Of a DNA stretch of 64,000 nucleotides, positions 6,810 through 14,297 are shown one piece after another. Every line of letters starts with the position of its first letter. Position 1 is the first letter of the stretch. Origin of the DNA: Paenarthrobacter sp. Z7-10 (GTDB lineage Bacteria > Actinomycetota > Actinomycetes > Actinomycetales > Micrococcaceae); assembly GCF_026932795.1 (NCBI RefSeq), contig NZ_JADPVH010000011.1, positions 1-64,000 of the forward strand, in the 5' to 3' direction. A program made the position numbers and the translations under genes. Below the pieces are notes generated by a model. The model did no database searches. It saw only the letters and a list, made by a program, of their open reading frames with translations, and had not been told where the DNA came from.

Positions 6810-7280
6810 TTAATCGGTGCTGGGCTGTGGCTGAGAGCGTTGGTTGCTGGTGGACTCCAGGATTTTTTTGAGGGCCTCGAGGTCTTTGCGCATCGCCCGG
6901 CGCATCATCGGGGACATGAAGACCCCGGCGACGGCGGAGAATCCCGAAGGCTCGCCTCTGTTCTGCAGGGACATCCGCGTCGATCCGCCCCCATCCGTCC
7001 AGGTATAAGTGGTCTGCATCGGGAACGGTCCCTGGCTGGTACGCATGACGAGCTTCTCGTGGCGAACCAGTTCCGTGAACTCATAGACGTAATTCAGCCC
7101 CCGGCCCAGGAAATGGGCCGTGAAGGCTACCTGGGACCCAACCGCGAGCGGACGGGGTGTGTGCCAGGTAGCTGAGCGAATGTTCGCATACCAATGCGGT
7201 GCATTGTCGGGGTCGCTGGCGTAGTCCGCCACCATCGACCGCGGTGCGTGGATGAGGAGGTTCGTTTCGACGTTCACCAT
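6810..7280 (-). CDS. SRPBCC-fold (START/Bet v1-like) protein
   Basis: 156 residues from ATG 7280, with GGAGG correctly spaced. It begins [13 protein letters not shown], followed by [14 protein letters not shown], the typical polyketide-cyclase/SRPBCC opening. The strands [13 protein letters not shown] and Y-E-F-T-E-L-V and a C-terminal helix ([13 protein letters not shown]) complete the hydrophobic-pocket fold. It probably binds a lipid or small hydrophobic ligand. It sits 19 bp from the upstream pseudogene and 16 bp from the YCII gene in one operon. Confidence 0.83.
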   Translation of the reverse strand: MVNVETNLLIHAPRSMVADYASDPDNAPHWYANIRSATWHTPRPLAVGSQVAFTAHFLGRGLNYVYEFTELVRHEKLVMRTSQGPFPMQTTYTWTDGGGSTRMSLQNRGEPSGFSAVAGVFMSPMMRRAMRKDLEALKKILESTSNQRSQPQPSTD

Positions 7281-7299
7281 GGTGTTTCCTCCGATCCGG

Positions 7300-7981
7300 T
7301 TAATGTACCGCGACCCAGCGGCCGGTGAAAGCGACCAGTCGGTCCAGGCTCGCAGCCGATTCGTCGACAAGGGTTTCTTCGGCGAAGCTGTTCCCGCGCA
7401 TCTGCGGGCTGATGGTCTTGCGGGCCAGTTGCAGGACGTAATCAGAGAGGACGGGGGAGACCTCAAGTTGCGCGCCGGTGGCCACGGAGAAGTCCCAGGC
7501 GTGGACCAGGAATTCAAGGTTCAGGATATTGGCGACCATGGTGGCCGGCAGTTCCGCGAACCCCATGTCCAAAGTTCCTTCCAGGCCGCGGGCCTGGAAG
7601 GTTTCGAGGGTTGGTTGGGCGGCGTCTGCGATCCGGACCTCGGGTGCGTCTTCCCGATGATCTGGAACCGTGATGCCGAGCGCACGTCCAGGGTCGCCTC
7701 GGCGCTCACCAGCGCAGTGAGGGGATCGGGGGCAGCGGCCCAGTCGTCGGCTCCCGCGTCGCTGCTTGTTGTGAATGTCACCAGGCGGTCGAGGTAATGG
7801 TTCCATCCTTCGGTGTGCCCGATGGCCTCTTCGTCGCTGAGTCCCTCATGGACGAGACGGACGGCGGTCCCGCCCTCAACGCCGCGACGGTCTGCCAACG
7901 CCGCAGCCGCTCCGGTTCGGTGATCAGGGCAAAAGCGGCGTCCGGGTCGACCGGAAGAAAGACAGACTTTTCAATGGGCAT
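7300..7981 (-). pseudogene. SRPBCC-TIGR03086 (maleylpyruvate isomerase-like) fusion, broken by two internal deletions
   Basis: Three consecutive pieces of one protein lie in different frames. Piece one (7981 to about 7879) begins MPIEKSVFLPVDPDAAFALI, an AHSA1/SRPBCC start. Piece two (about 7874-7690) reads G-T-A-V-R-L-V-H-E-G-L-S-D-E-E-A-I-G-H, the SRPBCC C-terminus and linker. Piece three (about 7685-7300) contains [12 protein letters not shown], the core of the TIGR03086/DinB-like four-helix family, ending V-A-V-H. At each junction a stretch of tens of residues expected from family length is missing and the frame shifts, so no full product can form. The start overlaps the ArsR stop (TGATG), as in an originally coupled operon. 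Confidence 0.72.
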
Positions 7982-8298
7982 CAGAGTTCTCCTTGGGCTG
8001 TTTGGTGCAGGGTGGTGGCGTCCGCGACGAGCAGATCCAGTTCGGCCGTCCAGAAGGACTCCAGCGATCCGCGAAGTCTGGACATTCCCCAGGCGTTGAG
8101 GCTGTAGAACCGGTTGCGGCCTTCTTTGCGCGCCTGTACCAGACCAACATCGGCCAGCAGGAGCAGGTGCTGCGAGATTGCCGAACGGCTGACGGGAAAA
8201 TTACGCGTTAAGTCTGTGACGCTCCGTTCGCCGCTGGCGAGGAGCTGGAGCAGTCGGCGCCTGTTCGGTTCGGCCGCCGTTTCGAGGAGATCAGCCAC
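7981..8298 (-). CDS. ArsR-family winged-helix transcriptional regulator
   Basis: 105 residues from the GTG at 8298. Upstream in-frame starts would lie within the operator. The sequence V-A-D-L-L-E-T-A-A-E-P-N-R-R-R-L-L-Q-L-L opens the family; S-V-T-D-L-T-R-N-F-P-V-S-R-S-A-I-S-Q-H-L is the DNA-recognition helix-turn-helix, followed by the wing (K-E-G-R-N-R-F-Y-S-L). No cysteine metal site is visible, so it is probably one of the non-metal ArsR proteins that accompany SRPBCC genes. It heads the operon with the SRPBCC and YCII genes and likely represses it from the palindrome just upstream. Confidence 0.9.
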   Translation of the reverse strand: MADLLETAAEPNRRRLLQLLASGERSVTDLTRNFPVSRSAISQHLLLLADVGLVQARKEGRNRFYSLNAWGMSRLRGSLESFWTAELDLLVADATTLHQTAQGEL

Positions 8299-8306
8299 AT
8301 GTAATA

Positions 8307-8324
8307 CGTTAGTGCACACTAACG
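8307..8324. promoter_or_regulatory. Probable ArsR operator
   Basis: CGTTAGTG (8307-8314), CA, CACTAACG (8317-8324) is a perfect 8+8 inverted repeat 9 bp upstream of the arsR start. ArsR dimers bind such sites over their own promoters, so autorepression is likely. The site also lies upstream of the divergent exonuclease gene. Confidence 0.72.
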
Positions 8325-8409
8325 GATTATGGCAAGCATCTGGATCGAAGCGCCATTGTTGAGGCCTCACAGCCGCCGGAACGAAGATTGTCGTGCCAGA
8401 ATCAGTGGT

Positions 8410-9339
8410 GTGACCGGACGATTGATGCTCCTCGACACCGCTTCGCTGTACTTTCGTGCCTTCCACGGGCTGCCCGACACGATACGGGCGCCGGACGGCC
8501 AGCCGGTCAACGCCGTACGCGGGCTGCTGGATATGATCGCCCGGTTGATTACGGATTTTCAACCGACCGAGCTGGTGGCGTGCTGGGATGACAATTGGCG
8601 CCCACATTGGCGGGTGGCGCTGCTGCCCGCCTATAAGGCGCACCGTCTGGCAGCGGTGGTCCCCGGTGGCAACGATGTGGAGCAGACGCCCGAACTCCTT
8701 GACGCGCAGATTCCGATTATCCGCGAGGTGCTCGGGGCATTGGGCATAGCGGTCCTCGGGGCGCAGGACCACGAGGCCGACGACGTCATCGGCACGTTGG
8801 CGACGCGGGCGCGGACTCCCGTCGATGTCATCACCGGGGACCGCGACCTGTTCCAGCTCGTCGACGACGAATCTGCCGTTCGGGTGGTTTACACAGCCCG
8901 CGGAATGAGCAAGCTTGAGCTGGTCACCGACGCCGTGGTCGTGGCGAAGTACAAGATCGCTCCGAGCCTATATGCGGACTTCGCGGTTCTGCGCGGCGAT
9001 CCGTCGGATGGGATCCCCGGCGTACCCGGCGTGGGGGAGAAGACCGCCGCGGGCTTGTTGGCTGAATTCGGTAATCTCGATGGCATCATCCGGGCCGCCG
9101 CGGATCCGGAGATACCGCTGTCAGCTTCGGTGCGGTCGAAGATCAAGGCCTCTGCGGCCTATCTCAAGGTGGCCCCGCGTGTTGTCAGGGTTGTCCGCGA
9201 CCTTGACCTCCCGGACGTGGAGACGAAGATCCGTCCGCTCGACGGGCCCCGCGTGGAGGCGTTGGACTCGCTGTCCACGAAGTGGGGCCTTGGTGGTTCC
9301 ATGCAGCGGGCGGTGCGTGCGATGGGGCAGGCGTACTGA
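8410..9339 (+). CDS. 5'-3' exonuclease (PolA N-terminal-type flap nuclease)
   Basis: 309 residues from GTG 8410, just before the first conserved strand (R-L-M-L-L-D-T-A-S-L-Y-F-R-A-F-H). It is the stand-alone version of the DNA polymerase I 5' nuclease domain, acting on flaps and RNA primers. Conserved pieces are A-C-W-D-D-N-W-R-P, the acidic site H-E-A-D-D-V-I-G-T-L-A, T-G-D-R-D-L-F-Q-L-V (metal-binding Asp cluster), and the helix-hairpin-helix G-D-P-S-D-G-I-P-G-V-P-G-V-G-E-K-T-A. Length is that of other actinobacterial stand-alone copies. All metal ligands appear retained. Confidence 0.9.
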   Translation: MTGRLMLLDTASLYFRAFHGLPDTIRAPDGQPVNAVRGLLDMIARLITDFQPTELVACWDDNWRPHWRVALLPAYKAHRLAAVVPGGNDVEQTPELLDAQIPIIREVLGALGIAVLGAQDHEADDVIGTLATRARTPVDVITGDRDLFQLVDDESAVRVVYTARGMSKLELVTDAVVVAKYKIAPSLYADFAVLRGDPSDGIPGVPGVGEKTAAGLLAEFGNLDGIIRAAADPEIPLSASVRSKIKASAAYLKVAPRVVRVVRDLDLPDVETKIRPLDGPRVEALDSLSTKWGLGGSMQRAVRAMGQAY

Positions 9340-9595
9340 GCCTGGATAAGACTAAGCCCGGGATAAATGCGACACGGTCCGCAGCTTTCCGGCCGTTTTA
9401 CCAAACCTCTGCTAGAAAGTTTGCCCCGTTTGCTAACGAATGCGCGTTAGGTGCCGTTATTGGATAGTGGCGCCGTCCTGCACGAATGAGGCAATCAGAA
9501 TTCAGCCTTGAATTCATGCTCAACCACGCCGTTGGTCGTTCTGCGGCCATCAGCGTGGTTGTGACCGCGGTGTTCCCGATAAACAGTTTGGTCTC

Positions 9596-10888
9596 ATGAA
9601 AAAAATCGCCCCCCGGGCTTCCATCCTGCCCGGAATAATTGCCCTTGCGCTCGCCTTTGTCTCGCTGTCCGCCGGGGCGGCCACCGCCGTCGAACGACCT
9701 CCTGCCGCCAATTCGGTGACGGCTGACCTGCAGCCGGAGGCCTCGCCAGTGCTGCCTGTGACACCCAAACCGTCCCCGGACCTCGTACTGCCCGGCGGCG
9801 GCGTGGGGCCGCCCATCGGGCCCGCCGGAATACCTTCCCCGACGGATTCGACGCAATCCGATTCGACGCAATCCGCGTCCAGCACCACTTACGCCCACAA
9901 GGTCTATGCCCTGATGAACGCACAGCGGCGGGCTGCCGGTGTGCCGCTGCTGCGCTGGAACGAGGGCGTTGCCGAGGTTGCTCAGGCTTGGGCCAATCAT
10001 CTGGGAGTTGCGACTAAAAGTGCTGCCTTCGACTGGGGGAAGATTCACCGCACCGACGGCGGAGGCGCCGAAATTCCAGACGGTGCCACCTGGTACGGGG
10101 AAATCATTGCCTTCAACTTCTCCGAGGCGAACATCGTGAACTGGTGGATGGGCTCACCATCGCACAAAGCGGCCATGTTGGATGCGAGGGAGAGCGACAC
10201 CGGCGTCGGTGTGGTGGTCCCCACCAGCGGCCCGTATAAGGGCTGGCATCTGGTGGTCGCGAATTTGGCGGGATATCCGAAGCCTCCTGCGCCTGCAGCC
10301 AAACCTGCGCCGCCGGTGTCACCCTTCAAGGATCTGGTGGCTGGACAGATGTTCCTCAAAGAGATGAACTGGATGGCCAGCCGGAAGATCTCCACCGGCT
10401 TTGTCGCGGCGAATGGCACCAAAACGTACCATCCGCTGGAGCGCATCAAGCGTGACGCGATGGCGGCGTTCCTCTACCGGCTGGCAGGCTCTCCCGCCTA
10501 CACGGCGCCCAAAACTTCGCCGTTCGCCGACGTCAAAAGGGGTCAGCAGTTCTACAAGGAAATCTGCTGGCTGGCCAGCAAAAAGATCTCCACCGGGTAT
10601 GCCGGGCCGCACCGGACGAAGATCTTCCGGCCGCTGCAGGTGGTGAACCGTGATGCGATGGCGGCTTTCATGTACCGACTCGCGGGCTCACCTTCCTATA
10701 AGGCGCCGACAAGGTCCGGCTTCACGGATGTGAAGAAGGCCCAAATGTTCTACAAGGAAATTTCCTGGCTGGCTGCGAAAGGCATTTCCACCGGTTGGAC
10801 CGCGACGCATGGCAGCAGGACATTCCGTTCCGTTCAGGGCGTCAACCGGGACGCGATGGCTGCCTTTATGTACCGCTGGGCTCATTAG
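9596..10888 (+). CDS. Secreted CAP-domain protein with three SLH-like repeats
   Basis: 430 residues. A signal peptide occupies residues 1-31 (M-K-K-I then a hydrophobic core ending A-G-A-A-T-A). A Pro/Ser/Thr linker runs to about 96, then the CAP (CysRich/SCP-like) domain at about 98-230 with Y-A-L-M-N-A-Q-R, L-L-R-W-N and W-M-G-S-P-S-H-K. Three repeats follow at about 242-307, 308-373 and 374-430, each with F-x-D, Q-x-F-x-K-E, I-S-T-G and a R-D-A-M-A-A-F-x-Y-R ending, as in S-layer-homology-type modules of actinobacteria. Likely a wall-attached extracellular protein; CAP domains bind lipids or act in wall assembly. Monocistronic. Confidence 0.85.
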   Translation: MKKIAPRASILPGIIALALAFVSLSAGAATAVERPPAANSVTADLQPEASPVLPVTPKPSPDLVLPGGGVGPPIGPAGIPSPTDSTQSDSTQSASSTTYAHKVYALMNAQRRAAGVPLLRWNEGVAEVAQAWANHLGVATKSAAFDWGKIHRTDGGGAEIPDGATWYGEIIAFNFSEANIVNWWMGSPSHKAAMLDARESDTGVGVVVPTSGPYKGWHLVVANLAGYPKPPAPAAKPAPPVSPFKDLVAGQMFLKEMNWMASRKISTGFVAANGTKTYHPLERIKRDAMAAFLYRLAGSPAYTAPKTSPFADVKRGQQFYKEICWLASKKISTGYAGPHRTKIFRPLQVVNRDAMAAFMYRLAGSPSYKAPTRSGFTDVKKAQMFYKEISWLAAKGISTGWTATHGSRTFRSVQGVNRDAMAAFMYRWAH

Positions 10889-10998
10889 CCGGCAAATTTT
10901 GCTGCCCCGCTTCTTCACTCCGTGCGCGTGAATTGCCGCTAGCATCGAGTTGTGTTCAGGATCACGTTCTCGGCGCGATACTGGTGGGAGGAACGTAC

Positions 10999-12306
10999 GT
11001 GAAAAACGACGATGCGGCGCTGTCCCGACGGCGGCTCCTTGGCCTGGGTGCGGGAGCCTTGGTTTCGGGAGCGCTGGCAGGCTGTGATACGTCGACGACG
11101 GCGAGGGGCGCGGCCACCGGAGCGTCGTCATCCCCGCTGGTCTCGGCATCGGGGACGACGAGTGGCCCCACCGCCCACGTGACGGACAGCCAGTCCGCGG
11201 GGGTGACGGACGGGACCACCGAGGGCCCCTCGGCGGGCGCCACCGCGTCCCCTACTCCGGCAGTGCAGGGGCTGGCCGGGATGCCTGCCGTGACGGATCC
11301 GCACAATGTGTATTCGCAGGCGGGAGCCAACATGCTCCTGAGCTCGGTTCGGGCTGATAAACCGCTGGTCTATGTGCCACACAATATTTCCGGAGACGTG
11401 TCGGTGATCGATCCGCATACTTTCACCGTGATCGCGACTTACCACGCAGGCCTGGAAATCCAGCATGTGGTTCCCTCCTGGGACATGCGCACCCTGTATG
11501 CCACGGATGACCTTGGCGACCAACTGCTGCCCTTCGATCCACGTACCGGCAAGCCGGGGAAGCCGATCCCGGCCATGGCGCCGTACAACCTGTATTTCAC
11601 ACCCAACGGCCGATCCGCCATCGTGGTGGCCGAGGCACTGCGTCAACTCTTCTGGTACGACCCGCACACCTGGAAGCAGCAGGACGTGACATCCCTTCCC
11701 GGCTGCGCCGGGATTGACCACGCGGATTTCTCCGCCGACGGCCGCACCGCCGTCTTCACCGCCGAGTTTGCCGGCCGCGTCGCCGTCGTCGACGTTGCCT
11801 CGCACAAGCTCCTGCGCACCATTGACATGCCGCACCGCAATACCCATATGGGGCCGCAGGACATCAAGCTCGCCCCGGATGGCTCGGCTTATTTCATCGC
11901 GGACTCGGACGAAGGTGGGCTGTGGGTCCTCGATCACGCCGCCACCAAGGTGGTGCGGTTCATCCCGACGGGTAAAGGTGCGCACGGCCTGTACCTCTCC
12001 CGCGACGCCAAAAAGCTGTACGTCTCCAACCGGCTGGAGGGAAGCATCAGCGTCCTCGATGCTTACACCGGCGCCAAAGTGACCAAGTGGAAAATTCCCG
12101 GTGGCGGCAGTCCGGACATGGGCAACGTCACCGCCGACGGCGCGCACCTCTGGTTATCCGGCCGGTACGACGGCGTCGTCTACGTCATTTCGACGCGCGA
12201 CGGTTCGGTGACTCACACGATCCCGGTGGGCGCCCAGCCACACGGCCTGTGCGTGTGGCCCCAGCCCGGCCGGTACAGCCTCGGCCACACTGGCATTACC
12301 CGCTAG
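10999..12306 (+). CDS. Tat-exported lipoprotein with YVTN/YncE-like beta-propeller
   Basis: 435 residues from GTG 10999, with GGGAGGA upstream. The N-terminus has a twin-arginine signal (L-S-R-R-R-L-L-G-L-G) and a lipobox (L-A-G-C), so it is probably exported folded and lipidated on the outer face of the membrane. A long Ser/Thr/Gly-rich linker runs to about residue 90. A seven-bladed propeller follows, with repeating D-x-x-T-x-x-V-I, F-S-A-D-G-R, L-A-P-D-G and L-Y-V-S-N-R strands. No enzymatic residues are evident; it may bind a ligand or partner. It is directly followed by a second exported beta-propeller lipoprotein, 10 bp apart. Confidence 0.82.
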   Translation: MKNDDAALSRRRLLGLGAGALVSGALAGCDTSTTARGAATGASSSPLVSASGTTSGPTAHVTDSQSAGVTDGTTEGPSAGATASPTPAVQGLAGMPAVTDPHNVYSQAGANMLLSSVRADKPLVYVPHNISGDVSVIDPHTFTVIATYHAGLEIQHVVPSWDMRTLYATDDLGDQLLPFDPRTGKPGKPIPAMAPYNLYFTPNGRSAIVVAEALRQLFWYDPHTWKQQDVTSLPGCAGIDHADFSADGRTAVFTAEFAGRVAVVDVASHKLLRTIDMPHRNTHMGPQDIKLAPDGSAYFIADSDEGGLWVLDHAATKVVRFIPTGKGAHGLYLSRDAKKLYVSNRLEGSISVLDAYTGAKVTKWKIPGGGSPDMGNVTADGAHLWLSGRYDGVVYVISTRDGSVTHTIPVGAQPHGLCVWPQPGRYSLGHTGITR

Positions 12307-12316
12307 GGTCTCCACC

Positions 12317-13363
12317 GTGCTGATTCGCTTGGGGCGCCTGGCCGTGACGGGAATCACCGCTGCCTTGGTGCTTAGTGCCTGCACCGGCGCACCCGGGACT
12401 CCCGCATCCGCTGCCAAAAGTCAGGCGGCCGGCAGCCCGGCTGCGTCGCCGCCACCGGAGTTCTCCACGCCACCGATTCCGACAGAAACTCCACGTCCCG
12501 CGTCGACGACTTTTTCCGCCACCTTGGCGCAGTGGCGACTGCCCACCCCGGTCACTCGAGCCGTTGGCCTGTCCAGCGGGGCCAATCTGCTGCTCATCGG
12601 CGGACTCTTCGACTCCGGCATCTCCTCGGCAGCCATTACGGACATCAATCCCGCGACCGGGCAGAATCGGCCGCTGGGCATCCTCGCGCGTGGTGTTCAC
12701 GATGCCGGGGGAGCCCATCTCGGAGGCCGCTATTTTATCTTTGGGGGAGGTGGCGCTTCCGTTCTGGACGCGGTGCAGAGCTTTCTGCCGGGCGAGACCC
12801 GGGCAGCGGTGGTGAGTCGGCTCCCGCAGCTGCGTGCTGACTTGTCCGTGGCCGCCAGTGGTCAAGGGGGACCCGCATATCTCGTTGGCGGGTTCGACGG
12901 CACCCACCCTAGCCCGGCGGTGCTGCGCACCACTGACGGGACAACATTCACAACCCTCGCACGGCTGGCGCAGCCCGTCCGGTACGCGGCTGCCGCTGCC
13001 CTGGGACAGCAACTCTGGGTGTTCGGCGGCACGGTTGGCGCCACGCCGACCGATGTCATCCAACGGGTGGACACACGCACCGGGGCCGCGGCCGTCGTCG
13101 GGCACCTTCCCGTTGCGCTGAACGAAGCCGCCGCCGTCGTTGTGGGCGGCACGATCCTGGTGCTGGGCGGCGTGGTTGATGGGCAGCCCAGTTCGGCCAT
13201 CTGGCGCCTGGACCCCGCGACCGGGCATGTCATCCGGGCAGGAACTCTTCCGGAGGCCGTGGCGATGCCGGCCGCCGTCGTGGTTGACGGTGTGGCGTAC
13301 TTGTTGGGCGGCGAGAACCCTGCAGCGCTGGCAACGGTGATCGAGATTCGACCCACCAACTGA
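12317..13363 (+). CDS. Kelch-repeat lipoprotein
   Basis: 348 residues from GTG 12317. Hydrophobic signal with lipobox L-S-A-C at about residue 24, a Pro/Ser/Thr linker, then Kelch-type blades recognisable by repeated G-G pairs: L-L-I-G-G-L-F-D-S-G, Y-F-I-F-G-G-G, Y-L-V-G-G-F-D-G, L-W-V-F-G-G-T, I-L-V-L-G-G-V-V-D and Y-L-L-G-G-E-N. It is cotranscribed with the preceding propeller lipoprotein and likely displayed at the cell surface. No specific ligand can be proposed. Confidence 0.8.
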   Translation: MLIRLGRLAVTGITAALVLSACTGAPGTPASAAKSQAAGSPAASPPPEFSTPPIPTETPRPASTTFSATLAQWRLPTPVTRAVGLSSGANLLLIGGLFDSGISSAAITDINPATGQNRPLGILARGVHDAGGAHLGGRYFIFGGGGASVLDAVQSFLPGETRAAVVSRLPQLRADLSVAASGQGGPAYLVGGFDGTHPSPAVLRTTDGTTFTTLARLAQPVRYAAAAALGQQLWVFGGTVGATPTDVIQRVDTRTGAAAVVGHLPVALNEAAAVVVGGTILVLGGVVDGQPSSAIWRLDPATGHVIRAGTLPEAVAMPAAVVVDGVAYLLGGENPAALATVIEIRPTN

Positions 13364-13404
13364 TCCCGCTGCTCCTGCCGGGCCGGCGGGTGCAGAATGG
13401 ACCC

Positions 13405-14097
13405 ATGATTGACCTGGCCGCGGCGAAAGCAACTTACCGGTCGGCAGCTCTCGTCTTCGCCGATCTTGTCGCTCGGATTCCGGCCGACGATTGGGAGGAA
13501 CCAGGCCTGGGCGAGTGGGACCTGCGCGCGCTCGTGGGGCACACCAGCCGGGCACTCAGCACTGTGATCAACTATCTGCAGCGGCCGGCAGCGAACGAGG
13601 CAGCTTCGAGCCCTGAGCAGTATTTCGCCAGGGCTAAACAGACCGCCTCGGCAGCGAGTCCGGAAGTCAATGCGGTAGCCGACGGGGCAGCCAATCCAGG
13701 CGCCGGCGGGATGGCCATGCCGGACGCCTACGCGGTTGCCGTGGCCGAGCGGGGTCGGCAAGCGGGTCGGCAATTAGGTGCCGAGCCCGCCACTGCGGTT
13801 CGCGTCCTCGTCGACCACGCGCTGGAGTCCGTGGATACTTCGCCCGATGTCCTGATTGAAACCGCGGCCGGTGGTATGTATCTGCGCAATTATCTTCCGA
13901 CTCGGACCTTTGAGCTCGCAGTTCACAGCCTCGACATCGCAGCTGCGGCGGGAGTGGCGGCCGCGTTACCCGCTGATGTCCTGTTGGAGGCAACGGCGCT
14001 CGCGGGCCGGATCGCCGTTGAACTGGGCTGCGGACTGGAGGTTCTCACTGCGTTGACCGGCAGGACGGGTCTTCCGGAGGGCTTCACAGTCGTGTGA
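13405..14097 (+). CDS. Maleylpyruvate isomerase N-terminal/DinB-like (TIGR03083/TIGR03086-type) protein
   Basis: 230 residues; ATG 13405 preferred over the GTG at 13390 because M-I-D-L-A-A-A-K-A-T-Y opens the first helix. The four-helix bundle contains W-D-L-R-A-L-V-G-H-T-S-R-A-L with the metal-binding His, and a second set E-L-A-V-H-S-L-D-I-A-A-A-A with another His-Asp pair. Related enzymes are mycothiol-dependent metalloenzymes. Here the substrate is unknown. The stop codon lies inside a short tandem repeat (14092-14141). Confidence 0.78.
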   Translation: MIDLAAAKATYRSAALVFADLVARIPADDWEEPGLGEWDLRALVGHTSRALSTVINYLQRPAANEAASSPEQYFARAKQTASAASPEVNAVADGAANPGAGGMAMPDAYAVAVAERGRQAGRQLGAEPATAVRVLVDHALESVDTSPDVLIETAAGGMYLRNYLPTRTFELAVHSLDIAAAAGVAAALPADVLLEATALAGRIAVELGCGLEVLTALTGRTGLPEGFTVV

Positions 14098-14141
14098 CTG
14101 TCTTCGTTCCTGCCCGTGTGCGACTGTCTTGGTTCCTGCCC
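14092..14141 (+). repeat. Two-copy tandem repeat straddling a stop codon
   Basis: Copy one is 14092-14115 and copy two 14116-14141; both end GTTCCTGCCC and share (C/T)GACTGTCTT. The TGA stop of the preceding gene is in copy one, and a near match (TGCGA) sits at the same place in copy two. Confidence 0.75.
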
Positions 14142-14168
14142 GGACCTTGGTCCCGTGCCCACGGCATC

Positions 14169-14229
14169 TAAGTAACAGTTGATGCACTCAAAAGGCCGAA
14201 TGAGTGCATCAGCTGCTACCTACTTGGGG
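14169..14229. repeat. Dispersed hairpin element, copy A
   Basis: A long inverted repeat: TGATGCACTCA (14180-14190) and TGAGTGCATCA (14201-14211) pair perfectly around a 10-nt loop, with outer AAGTAACAG and CTGCTACCTACTT arms. The same element occurs at 57393-57458. It lies between a convergent-free gene end and the kinase promoter region, so it may act as a terminator or as a REP-like mobile hairpin. Confidence 0.75.
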
Positions 14230-14297
14230 CAGGCTGCCAGCTGGAGATGCTTCCCGTCGTATATTCTTGCGGGGTGACGACAAAAGGAAGCGGGCTT

